This document shows positions 13,801-21,129 of a DNA stretch of 21,806 bases, piece by piece. The position numbers and the translations under genes were made by a program. Each line of letters begins with the position of its first letter. Position 1 is the stretch's first letter. Source of the DNA: a virus; the IMG/VR virus record IMGVR_UViG_3300035158_000481, positions 1 through 21,806 of that record; one strand, given 5' to 3'. The notes beneath the pieces were generated by a model that was given only the letters and a program-made list of their open reading frames with translations, ran no database searches and was not told the DNA's origin.

Positions 13801-14590
13801 TCCGGACTCGGGGACACCGAGCAACAACACGATCGCTGCCGGCGACTGGTCGAACGGCGAGGTGACACTGGCGTCGCTTACGATCGACTGGGACGGGACG
13901 CCCTCCGAGATCGTGCTGACGTGCGCGGACGACGCGGCCGGCACAAAGACCGGTACCCGCACGGTCAAGACGGACAATGCCACGGCCTCAACGACTGAGA
14001 ACATGACGATCAAGATCGCCAGGAAGTACGCCACGTCCGCATCGAAGGCGACGGCCGAGTTGGCGTTCGATGATGCCAAGACCAAGTACGACGGATCCCC
14101 GAGCTATGGCGCTATCGTGTACTACGCCGACAAGAACGAGAAGCACTGGGGCGACACGTACGGGGAGTACTGCAGGTTCGACTATGGCGTCAGTCTGTTG
14201 CACGTGGCGCTGACGAGCTTTGGCGACGACGAGCAGCTCTTCCTCGAGTTGACGTTTGACAACCCCGCGAAGGCGGCGGCTGTCTGGAGCCAGGCGGACC
14301 TCTACATTGTTCAGCCGCCGACGTCGTCGGACTACACGGCCGCCACGGACGAGGCCCAGTGGGAGGCTGGCGTCGACCTCACTACACTGCGACTCATCGA
14401 CGAGAGCGTGATTGTGAACTCGGGCACGATCTTGGTGGACCTCAATATGACGAAGGCCGACTTCACGCCAGGGATCCCGATGCAGGTCTTCATCCGCCCG
14501 GCCGTCAGTACCGCGTGGGGCGCCTACGTCAGCGACAGCACGAAGAACACCCGGTACTACCCGGCGTCCGCGAAACTGAAAGGGTACTAA
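10835..14590 (+). CDS. Giant Ig-like repeat virion surface protein (1251 aa)
   Basis: Probable long appendage or head/tail decoration. Domains by eye: N-terminal anchor-like domain (residues about 9-75, related to the 78-aa neighbour); acidic linker; four Ig-like repeats with GG-x-x-PYTWEI, N-x-SG, DTVKVTDANG and a final I-x-V strand (about 129-210, 214-300, 308-537 interrupted, 542-622); a Trp/Gly-rich domain with GAQWRVNGGTW common in bacterial surface proteins (about 646-712); two or more further Big/Ig-like domains (about 716-1050); and a C-terminal beta domain (about 1056-1251). Inside repeat 3, residues about 395-477 resemble a subtilase propeptide (I9 type) ending in WITPNYRRY. It is rich in Thr and Ser. 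GGGAG precedes the ATG. Adhesin and glycan-binding roles are both possible. Confidence 0.7.
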   Translation: MSVLRGLAGEEDFAFGLGTEHRMEGFGRKAVRTQIQARHFPILDALQKFDLADVEGALEECWTVVYQMLVDAADALYDGGYITDKESFIDDILDEASDVAEDINDDTDEGGYDGGSDIGDTPTPVTDGVIYVRYPARVRPSTRAILWVEGVGGLAPYTWEILANNTGATLTAQGDTSRVLYTAGTVEASDTIKVTDANGLTATCIIEIASDAPVITIYGATTAVVNGPAVALHATGGATPYTWDLYADVTGGSLTANSGYFVGQGSCDYYPGTIAGTDTVRVTELNGSVDLHDIVVSATDPAHPNPQIHGATWCRVRGASDPNSADVSTDEDYVLLLQCVGGEGMIDWEISDDNSGASIYPKVSLPVDGKDLGDARSPAAVEASWYRSRPREAGPPWEEGACLMNLAYSVANEDALETVCTTIGAEIVKWIGDDIGVSFPWVHIRTTTGQTTEDLIDALDDHYTTEWITPNYRRYRAGSTPIYMSGDASDTTDSALAVEVIAVYVAGTTSGVTDTVKVTDTNGMTDEHTISVLAEATTTEPEIYGWTECVENGELILKVYGGTPPYDWEIPTNNSGSQMFETEEDEDGQNRYKAGSTADVSDTVRVTDANGKTDEHTISVYDSSESGDHDDDNPYSWPPYWNDDTGYLQVNIAPQEAITDGAQWRVNGGTWMDSGERVDGLDVGDAAYVEFKAIDNWTIPDPQTVTIVAGANVVSGTYEQAAGVIASFTVSCDRDYYPGRVLRLTITPKDSEGNQVFVAETDIIITSSAEGLDLYGSGTCQRTDATESLETTIGGGGTYYKDVAWWGETPFDDPMTITVKLADDESITGSVQVDLDAATLALTDTGSGQYINETKYEHLSVAVKDSGGATCAEFDGDVLLSPSEGEISLDGVTYGASATLSITNGSGSTDLYLKSCSGDVTITAVLVDDTSLTDTADLEEVPITFEFGGAWDAANKTGLISDATAFEITITAKRGNDTVTTFAEACTVTPDSGTPSNNTIAAGDWSNGEVTLASLTIDWDGTPSEIVLTCADDAAGTKTGTRTVKTDNATASTTENMTIKIARKYATSASKATAELAFDDAKTKYDGSPSYGAIVYYADKNEKHWGDTYGEYCRFDYGVSLLHVALTSFGDDEQLFLELTFDNPAKAAAVWSQADLYIVQPPTSSDYTAATDEAQWEAGVDLTTLRLIDESVIVNSGTILVDLNMTKADFTPGIPMQVFIRPAVSTAWGAYVSDSTKNTRYYPASAKLKGY
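12369..12694 (+). repeat. DNA-level repeat between Ig-like units 3 and 4
   Basis: A 25-bp stretch is identical at 12406-12430 and 12670-12694, coding TDEHTISV. The bases before it (about 12369-12405 and 12633-12669) are also very similar, coding DTV(K/R)VTD-x-NG. The spacing is 264 bp. This indicates recent duplication or gene conversion between adjacent Ig-like units. Confidence 0.85.
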
Positions 14591-14591
14591 G

Positions 14592-15500
14592 ATGGACGTG
14601 ACGATTATCATCCCGTGCGTGCGGCTCTCCAGGTTTCTCGAGAAGGTGACGCTGCCGGCGATCGCGGCACACACGCCGGGCAACGTGCGGATGGTGATCG
14701 CGCACGAGCCGGACCTCAACGTGTCGGAGTGCCGCCAGAAGTGGATGGAGCTTGCCGAGACGCGGTACGTGTACTTCATGGACGTGGACTCGGTCATCGA
14801 CGAGGACGAGTGGCTCGAGAAGCTCATGGACCTCATGGAGGAGCACCAGGCGGGAGCTGTCACGCCGCAGGAGCACTGGGGCGGGAAGGCCGTAGGTGGA
14901 GAGGAGCCGTTCGAGCGCACGGGATACTTCGGGACCATACGGCGCACCGCCGGCGCGGGGTGCCTGTACGACACGCGCGTCGGGGCCTGGTGGGATCCGA
15001 ATCTTGGCGAGACGTACGGTTACATCGGGCGCGAGCTCGAGGACGTAGATTTTGCGTTGTGCATCCGGTCCCTTGGATTCATGACGTACGGCACGGACAT
15101 CGTGTCTTTCTGCCACGACTGGCACGACGAGAACTTCAAGAAGTCCGACGAACGCGCCATGTGGGAAGTGGTGGGGCTGCTCATCGAGGCGAAGTGGACG
15201 CTGCCGCCGGGCCGGGACCGCGACTCCTTCTTCCGGTTGATTCACCCGCTGCAGTCGAGGGGGTTCGAGAAGAACCACGACATCGTCAATTACGCCAGGG
15301 GCCGCGCGGCCGAGCATATCTACGGCGACATCGTTGAGTACTGGGGCGGGGATGCTTCATTGCTCCGCTCGATCGCAGAGAATGGCCGCGCAGTCGGGGA
15401 CGGGCTTTTCCCTCGCGGTCTCACCACCCCGGAACAGCGCGGCGTCGAGGACGTCTGGTCGAAGCGGTACCGCGCGTGTAAACCCAGGAGTCCGAAGTGA
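14592..15500 (+). CDS. Glycosyltransferase, GT2-type (GT-A fold) (302 aa)
   Basis: Predicted inverting sugar transferase. The N-terminus VTIIIPCVRLSRFLEKVTLP is the nucleotide-sugar Rossmann strand-helix; NVSECRQKWMEL resembles the GT2 N-x-x-x-A-R-N-x-G region; YFMDVDS holds the DxD-type metal motif (Asp64, Asp66); ELEDVDFALCIRSLGF holds the acidic ED motif (Glu150-Asp151) with the D-x-x-x-x-x-R-x-x-G pattern of the catalytic-base region; and FCHDWHD contributes a late His. At 302 aa it is a minimal soluble enzyme with no membrane segments. It lies between the giant surface protein and the nozzle gene, both translationally close (1-nt gap, GTGA overlap). It probably modifies a virion protein, or less likely the host surface; the target is inferred. 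Confidence 0.8.
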   Translation: MDVTIIIPCVRLSRFLEKVTLPAIAAHTPGNVRMVIAHEPDLNVSECRQKWMELAETRYVYFMDVDSVIDEDEWLEKLMDLMEEHQAGAVTPQEHWGGKAVGGEEPFERTGYFGTIRRTAGAGCLYDTRVGAWWDPNLGETYGYIGRELEDVDFALCIRSLGFMTYGTDIVSFCHDWHDENFKKSDERAMWEVVGLLIEAKWTLPPGRDRDSFFRLIHPLQSRGFEKNHDIVNYARGRAAEHIYGDIVEYWGGDASLLRSIAENGRAVGDGLFPRGLTTPEQRGVEDVWSKRYRACKPRSPK

Positions 15501-16819
15501 GCGATGGAGTATTCGAGGAATTTCACGGCCTCAACACGGAGGACCCGTCCACCGAGATCGGCGAGACCGAGGCGACTCATTGTCACAACTGCGACCTTCG
15601 TTCGGGGATTGAACTGCTCACCGGATTCGAGCCTTCCTACGGCCGCCCTGTAAGCTGGCAGGGCCATGACTTCTCGCTTCTCGCTGGCGAGATCCTCCGC
15701 GACGGTGTTCCCCTCGGCGTTCCCCAGCCCACCGAACCGACGGTGACGGCCGCTTCCGGCGGGTCTCTCGACGCGGGCCGGTACGAGTTTCTCGTGACGT
15801 TCCTTGTGGGAATGGAAGAGGGCGTCGGGAGCGAGTCGGCTGCGGTCACAGCCGATGCGAACGAGAAGATCACCGTGGACTGGTCGGCCTCGACGATCCC
15901 CGATCGCGTGACGACGGCGAAAGTGTACGCGCGCGGGGGGCCCAACTACGTTATCGAGTTCTGCGAGGTTGCGCACGTCTCCAGGAGCGTGACGAGTCAG
16001 ACGTTTCTCACGATGGACATCGACCCGACGGAGGGCATTTACGAGAGCTTCGATAACGCCGAGCCGCCGAGCGATGTGGACTACCTCTACTGGCAGAACG
16101 CGCGTCTCTATGCGGTCGCCGCAGACAAGGTGTACTACTCGAACGTGGGGGACCTGCACTACGGGTTCCATCCGGACCAGGTGTGGCGCGTGCCGGACAA
16201 CGTCACAGGCCTCTGCGGGATCGGTGAGGACCTGGCGATCGCATGGTCCACCGGAATCGCGAACATCTTCGGACAGATCAAGACAGCGCTGCAGAAGCGC
16301 GAGACGAGCGTGGTGGTTGGGCCAACCGATTTTCTCACGTTCATCTCCGTGGGTGGCCCGGTTCTCTACGTCAACAAGAACAAGGGCATCTACCAGTACG
16401 ACGGCCGCGCGGAGAAGAAGGTGTCGCACAAGATCAATCCGACATTCCCGCTCACCGGGGACCTGCGTGCCGCCTGGGACGGGCGGTACTACTGCATCGA
16501 CCACGGCATCGGCATGGACTTCGAGCGGGGCGACTTCTTCACGTTCGACTCGCAGCTCCAGCGATTCATCTACACGACGAAGGACTTCCGGTACGACATG
16601 GTGCGAAAGACCGGCGCACGCTTCGCGGTCGGCTACAAGGGCTCGCCGACCGTGCGGATTCTGCGTGACGGCCGGAATGTCGAGACGTATCCGCTGCCTC
16701 ATAGCCGCGAGAGAACCGTCGCGAACCGTTACTTCCCGAAGGGCCGGTACCAGCGCATGAGCCTGACGTTCTCTGGCGGTGCCGGCGACAAGGTCTACGC
16801 GTGGAGGCTCAAGCCGTGA
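15497..16819 (+). CDS. Putative tail nozzle / tail stabilisation protein (440 aa)
   Basis: The GTG overlaps the previous stop as GTGA, with AGGAG 7 nt upstream. The protein is mostly beta. The first 80 residues (FHGLNTEDPSTEIGETEATH, then HNCDLRSGIELLTGF) have the pattern of podoviral tail proteins that begin with 'G.N..D.P..I...EA....N.D', then an Ig/Fn-like domain (SLDAGRYEFLVTFLVGMEEG to VYARGG), then repeats of W-x-x-x-LYAV..D-x-VYYSNVGD and VLYVNKNKGIYQYDG typical of a beta-propeller. This matches nozzle proteins such as P22 gp10 in architecture. It would form the end of the tail tube. Alternatively it is a different propeller-type tail protein; homology was not checked. Confidence 0.65.
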   Translation: MSDGVFEEFHGLNTEDPSTEIGETEATHCHNCDLRSGIELLTGFEPSYGRPVSWQGHDFSLLAGEILRDGVPLGVPQPTEPTVTAASGGSLDAGRYEFLVTFLVGMEEGVGSESAAVTADANEKITVDWSASTIPDRVTTAKVYARGGPNYVIEFCEVAHVSRSVTSQTFLTMDIDPTEGIYESFDNAEPPSDVDYLYWQNARLYAVAADKVYYSNVGDLHYGFHPDQVWRVPDNVTGLCGIGEDLAIAWSTGIANIFGQIKTALQKRETSVVVGPTDFLTFISVGGPVLYVNKNKGIYQYDGRAEKKVSHKINPTFPLTGDLRAAWDGRYYCIDHGIGMDFERGDFFTFDSQLQRFIYTTKDFRYDMVRKTGARFAVGYKGSPTVRILRDGRNVETYPLPHSRERTVANRYFPKGRYQRMSLTFSGGAGDKVYAWRLKP

Positions 16820-19800
16820 GGCGGGTCATCGAGGTCATTGAGGACGTCAACGACGTCGATGTCGATGGGATCCCGGCGGACAACGAGGTCCTCGCGTACG
16901 ATTCAACGACCGGCAAGTGGACCAACCAGACTGCAGCCGAGGCGGGACTCGCGGCCTCGTCGCACACCCATGATGATCGGTACTACACGGAAGCCGAAAC
17001 GGATGCGGTTGCGGTGGCGGCGGCCGGGGCCGCGGTAACAAGCCACGAAGCGTCTTACGACCACGACAACTACGACACCGCGTACGGATGGGGGGACCAC
17101 GGGGCCGCTGGCTACACCACGGCCCATGCCCTGCTTTCCGCTTCTCACACCGATACTGTGGCAGCGGGCGTCTCCCGAGGGTCCATCATCATCGGGAGCG
17201 CGACGCCCAAGTGGGAGGAGCTGGTGATTGGAGCGTCAGGGACGTACTTGTGCAGCGACGGCACGGACATCTCCTGGTCCACTATCCAGGCCGGGGACCT
17301 CCCGGCGCACACCCACGACGGCGACATTTTGGAGCATGACGGCCAGACAATCACCGGGGATACATATCTCATCGACACCGACAAGTGGGTATGGACGCCG
17401 GGCGGCAGCGACGAGGCAATCAACGCTGCGATAGATGCGCTGAATGCTGGTGGTGGGATGGTGCAGGTGATGGCAGGTACTCACACTGTCAACTCGTCGG
17501 TCGAGATCGATGTTGACTACACTGTGCTTGATGGCGGTGGTCGAGGCTGCTACCTCGATGCCCAAACCATAGCCGCTGATATACCTATTGAGTGCGTGAA
17601 TCATGACCATGTAGCTCTTCGGAACTTTAGGGTAGAGGGGCCGGGTGGTGGAACGCATCCCAATGTTTTGGCGAGTCAGTCGTTGTACTGCGAGTGGTCG
17701 GGTATTTACAGCACTAATGCTGGTAGAGACGGATTTTCTCGACAGACCATATCTTCGTATGGTTCACTATTCAACTGCATCGCTGAGAGCAACGGACGGT
17801 ATGGGTTCTCTATCCTGTCATCGACGCTGATGGCGTGTAGCTTCAACCAAGCGATTTCAAATAACCACTACGGCTTCTACTTCGCACAAGCTGGGCACAT
17901 GTCGATGGTGAATAACATTTGCGCGTACAATACGTATGGGTTCTACTTGGACGTTGACGGCGGCTCTTTTGTGTCGAACATCTCGTACTTCAGCGGCTCC
18001 GATGGATACGGCTGGTTTCACAAGGGCGACAACACTACCATGACGGGCAATGTCGTTAGGTGGGGAGAGTACGGAGCAGTTATCGACGGGAACTATAACA
18101 CGATTTGTGCAAACACGTTTGAACGTCAGGAAGTAGCTGGCATACAGATCAACCCCGGCGAGAGCGAAAATATGTTCCTCGGAAACACCTTCGATACTAT
18201 GGTCAACGGTGGAGTGGACATTAACCTGGTTGGGCAGAACGACCGCATCGGGATAGTTGCGAACATGTTTTACGCCACGGCTGGCAACACCGAGACGGCG
18301 CTTAATGTGGTGGACGGTGACGATGGGGTTGCTGTTGCAAACATCTCGGTTGGCCACGATACGTCTTCGTTTACACTGGATGCTACAAGCGCTGGATGGG
18401 TAATCGGGTGGAACAAGCTGGAGGCGAAGCCCACGCTGACCGGGGCTGCGAACATCAACAACATTATGCTCTATCCCGACACAGCCAACATGATAAACGA
18501 AGGCAACTACGCTCAGAGCTGGATAGCCGCAGACGGAGCGCGGGACAACCAGTACGTCGGCATCTTCCACAACCTTGAGAGTGATGCAGGGCGTAGCTAC
18601 GGCCTCTACATCCAGGCGGGGACCGACGCGGACGATGCGGCGTTGACCATCTATGACTACGATGGATCGAACCTGCTGCTAAACGTGACTGGTGCGGGCA
18701 CGGTATCTGGTACGGCCATACTGGACGAGGATGACATGGCGTCCGACAGCGCAACGCACCTTGCCACCCAGCAGAGCATCAAGGCGTATGCTGACGCTGT
18801 GGCTGGCGGCGCTCATACTCATGATGGGGATACACTGCAGCTTGACGGGATCAACTCAGACGGAGGAGCGTTCAGCTTCACCACCTCGGGGGCGGTGACA
18901 TTCTCGCAGAGCGTCGTGACCAGCGGGGGCTTCGGCGCAGAGGGAACGGGCAACGCTAGCGTCTACTACTATGTTAGCGGAACGCGAGCCTACGGTGGAT
19001 GGTTTCAGAGCACCAAGAACGACGGGAACGCTTGGGGTGCGGTGCTCCAGGCGTCCACAGACAACACTGGTGACAATGTGGCCCTTCAGGCATACGCCAC
19101 CAATGCTGGGGCAGGAGAAGCTATTGGTGCGTACATCCGGGGTATTGACTGTGCTGTCAAGATTGGAGACGGTCAGTATATCGGCTCGGAGTCCGTCTAC
19201 AACGCCATCCAGATAGAGGCCGACGGGGATGTGGTGTTCTCACAGGATATCACGGTGCAGTCAGGAATCGTGTACGCTGGGGTGAACGACACCACCCACG
19301 GCTGGTACTATGCCTACGGGAGTGGGGCAGGGTCGCCGCAAGGGGGCGGTTTGTTCGCATTTACGGCGGCTGACTATGACACGAACATCGCATATTATGG
19401 CTTCTATGTGCAACAAGATGACCTGTTCATCGGCCCCAACACCGACCAAGACTTCATTAAGATAATCGGCGCCGCCGCTGCGGCTGATGTGGCGTTGCAG
19501 ATTGCAGGCAACGTTGGGATAGGGGTTGCGGCTCACGCCACATCAAAGCTATACGTATGCTCTTCCCTTACCACTGACTACACCTACGCGGCCGAGTTCT
19601 TTCACGACGAAGACGACGGTAAGGCCTATGGAATTAAGGTGAGGTGCGGGAACGACTCTGTGGCAGGAGGTAACTACTGCTACGCTGTTGACCTGTATAG
19701 AGGAGATGACACCAAGGAGGGTGGGTTAAGAATCAATGCGGGGACTGTTGAGATTTGGAATAGCAGTTCAAGAAGGATCAAGGATAGGGTCCGCATGACG

Positions 19801-20058
19801 ACGATGGACAGCCGTAGTATCGTATCAGGGATAAAGGTGCGGGATTACACGCGCAAGGATTTCCCAGGCTCTTGGCACACGGGATTTGTAGCGGAAGAAA
19901 TGGCCGAAGTCTATGAACCCGCTGTGGCACGGCATCTCAATCCGAAGGACCCGCTGGGCGTGGTTCCGGGCAACCTTATCCCCGTGCTGGTGAAGCGGTG
20001 TCAGGAGTTGCAGGAGGAATTGGACAGGGTGAACAGGTTGTTGGCCGAAAGGAATTGA
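16816..20058 (+). CDS. Tail fiber/tailspike with beta-helix and S74 chaperone domain (1080 aa)
   Basis: Receptor-binding protein, probably trimeric. The start is set at GTG 16816 (GTGA overlap with the nozzle stop; GGAGG at 16803-16807) instead of 16801. N-terminal part: phage-fiber adaptor pattern (VLAYDSTTGKWTNQT), histidine turns (SHTHDDRYYTEAET). From residue about 197 (DEAINAAIDALNAGGGMVQV) a pectate-lyase-like right-handed beta-helix runs to about 550, possibly a polysaccharide-degrading or binding domain. Then a stalk with MASDSATHLATQQSIKAYAD (641-660), a second AHTHDGD segment and Gly/Ala-rich beta repeats. The C-terminal about 100 residues (SSSRRIKD from 983, GFVAEEMAEVYEP, coiled-coil end) are a Peptidase_S74-type intramolecular chaperone that trimerises and self-cleaves. 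Several long stretches are visibly richer in A/T than neighbours. Confidence 0.88.
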   Translation: MRRVIEVIEDVNDVDVDGIPADNEVLAYDSTTGKWTNQTAAEAGLAASSHTHDDRYYTEAETDAVAVAAAGAAVTSHEASYDHDNYDTAYGWGDHGAAGYTTAHALLSASHTDTVAAGVSRGSIIIGSATPKWEELVIGASGTYLCSDGTDISWSTIQAGDLPAHTHDGDILEHDGQTITGDTYLIDTDKWVWTPGGSDEAINAAIDALNAGGGMVQVMAGTHTVNSSVEIDVDYTVLDGGGRGCYLDAQTIAADIPIECVNHDHVALRNFRVEGPGGGTHPNVLASQSLYCEWSGIYSTNAGRDGFSRQTISSYGSLFNCIAESNGRYGFSILSSTLMACSFNQAISNNHYGFYFAQAGHMSMVNNICAYNTYGFYLDVDGGSFVSNISYFSGSDGYGWFHKGDNTTMTGNVVRWGEYGAVIDGNYNTICANTFERQEVAGIQINPGESENMFLGNTFDTMVNGGVDINLVGQNDRIGIVANMFYATAGNTETALNVVDGDDGVAVANISVGHDTSSFTLDATSAGWVIGWNKLEAKPTLTGAANINNIMLYPDTANMINEGNYAQSWIAADGARDNQYVGIFHNLESDAGRSYGLYIQAGTDADDAALTIYDYDGSNLLLNVTGAGTVSGTAILDEDDMASDSATHLATQQSIKAYADAVAGGAHTHDGDTLQLDGINSDGGAFSFTTSGAVTFSQSVVTSGGFGAEGTGNASVYYYVSGTRAYGGWFQSTKNDGNAWGAVLQASTDNTGDNVALQAYATNAGAGEAIGAYIRGIDCAVKIGDGQYIGSESVYNAIQIEADGDVVFSQDITVQSGIVYAGVNDTTHGWYYAYGSGAGSPQGGGLFAFTAADYDTNIAYYGFYVQQDDLFIGPNTDQDFIKIIGAAAAADVALQIAGNVGIGVAAHATSKLYVCSSLTTDYTYAAEFFHDEDDGKAYGIKVRCGNDSVAGGNYCYAVDLYRGDDTKEGGLRINAGTVEIWNSSSRRIKDRVRMTTMDSRSIVSGIKVRDYTRKDFPGSWHTGFVAEEMAEVYEPAVARHLNPKDPLGVVPGNLIPVLVKRCQELQEELDRVNRLLAERN

Positions 20059-20074
20059 GGAGGCTGGAGGGACA

Positions 20075-20413
20075 ATGAAGGTTTCGATAACAGATACGAG
20101 CGCGGAAGAGTTTGAAAAGATCGCACGGGCAAAGGGGTACGAGGCGACGATAATGAAGACGACTTCAAAGATCGTCGAAGTGCCCGCGCCTGAGATTGGC
20201 CCGAGCGCGACGAAGGAGGAGATCCGACAGACCGAAGAGGAAGTGCCGAATCCCGAAAGCGCACAGGCGTTCGTGGAAAGGCTTGTGCTGGAAGACCTGT
20301 CGGAGAATCGTGACCGCATGACGCTTGCCGATTGGCAGGACGAGAAGGCCGCTATAGGAGACGCGGCAGAAGCAGAGTGGGAGGAGTCGAATCCGGCTCC
20401 CGTTTTAGGTTAG
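20075..20413 (+). CDS. Acidic hypothetical protein after the fiber (112 aa)
   Basis: The ATG follows GGAGG/GGAGGG by a good distance (GAGGAGGCTGGAGGGACA). The N-terminal 35 residues look like a small folded unit (MKVSITDTSAEEFEKIARAK, then a beta strand), then an acidic helix-rich part. No membrane segment or known motif. Its place directly after the tail fiber suggests a chaperone or small virion protein, but this is context only. TAG stop. Confidence 0.6.
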   Translation: MKVSITDTSAEEFEKIARAKGYEATIMKTTSKIVEVPAPEIGPSATKEEIRQTEEEVPNPESAQAFVERLVLEDLSENRDRMTLADWQDEKAAIGDAAEAEWEESNPAPVLG

Positions 20414-20457
20414 TATGTGTAGGCTCGAGAAGTACGAGGAGCCGAAGGAGGTAGTCG

Positions 20458-20880
20458 ATGGGCAGTAGGAGCAAGCGCAAGCCGGACGAGGATACGCGGA
20501 AGATCGCGCTCGACAAAGAGGCCAAGGACCTCGACAACGAGGTCATGCGGTACACGCCGCCGATCGTTCGGGTGAAGCTCTGCAAGGAGTGTTCCGCAGA
20601 ATACCGGAAGCTCCAGGGCGAGAAGATCACCGTGCGGTCGCTCTGCCTCGATGCCCTCAAGGCCCCCGTGCCGAGTGACCAACGCGGCGAAGCTCCCGAC
20701 CCCTCGCGGCGCAAGCGGTTCGTGCTGGCGACGAAGATCGCGGCGGCCGGAAAGACGATGCAGCTCAAGAACGAGGACCTGATCGCGCTGCAGAAGGTGG
20801 TTGAGGAGCAACTTGTCGACCCCATACAACTCGGTCGGGTGCTCGAGGTTCTGGATCCGGAAGGTCTCAAGGAGGAGTAA
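20458..20880 (+). CDS. Hypothetical protein with CxxC (140 aa)
   Basis: AAGGAGG (20445-20451) precedes the ATG by 6 nt. The N-terminus is highly charged (MGSRSKRKPDEDTRK), followed by VRVKLCKECSAEYRKL with a CKEC pair and a third Cys (SLCLDAL), then a helical half (ATKIAAAGKTMQLKNEDLIA, LQKVVEEQLVDP). One CxxC plus a single Cys could bind a metal or be a disulfide. No family recognised. Its location between fiber and the membrane-protein gene fits a late structural or lysis-associated gene. Confidence 0.6.
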   Translation: MGSRSKRKPDEDTRKIALDKEAKDLDNEVMRYTPPIVRVKLCKECSAEYRKLQGEKITVRSLCLDALKAPVPSDQRGEAPDPSRRKRFVLATKIAAAGKTMQLKNEDLIALQKVVEEQLVDPIQLGRVLEVLDPEGLKEE

Positions 20881-20882
20881 CA

Positions 20883-21128
20883 ATGGACTGGACGCAGCTC
20901 GGTATCGCGGCGCTCGTCGTCATCGTCGTACTGGCGTTTCTCAGGTTTCTCAAGAGCGAGCGCGAAGACCGGGCCGTTGAGCGGGAGGGCCTTGTTAAGA
21001 CGATCGAGAATCATATCAACCACAACACCGAGGTCCAGGACGAGCAGAACAAGGCGATGCGCGAGTTCAGCGAGACGATAAAGGTCTTCTCGGAACGAGT
21101 AAGAAACTGTCCGGCAAAAGGGGAATGA
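20883..21128 (+). CDS. Single-TM coiled-coil protein, candidate holin or i-spanin (81 aa)
   Basis: AAGGAGGAG precedes the ATG. Residues about 6-24 (LGIAALVVIVVLAFLRFL) form one clear membrane helix at the N-terminus. The remaining 55 residues are a charged coiled-coil (REDRAVEREGLVKTIENHIN and onward), with one Cys near the end (RNCPAKGE). This shape fits inner-membrane spanins or small N-terminal-TM holins of the BhlA/UviB type. No endolysin is visible within the window to strengthen the case, and no outer-membrane spanin frame was noticed. A virion membrane-interacting role is another possibility. Confidence 0.5.
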   Translation: MDWTQLGIAALVVIVVLAFLRFLKSEREDRAVEREGLVKTIENHINHNTEVQDEQNKAMREFSETIKVFSERVRNCPAKGE

Positions 21129-21129
21129 C

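Noticed and set aside
10835-14590. Subtilase catalytic domain to match the propeptide-like region
   Set aside because: No Asp/His/Ser subtilase motifs (DTG, HGTHVAG, GTSMA types) occur in this or neighbouring proteins.
16801-16815. Fiber gene start at GTG 16801
   Set aside because: No suitable ribosome site upstream; GTG 16816 has GGAGG at 8 nt and overlaps the preceding stop.
20415-20468. 17-codon frame between the 112-aa and 140-aa genes
   Set aside because: No Shine-Dalgarno, overlaps the next start, and too short to support.
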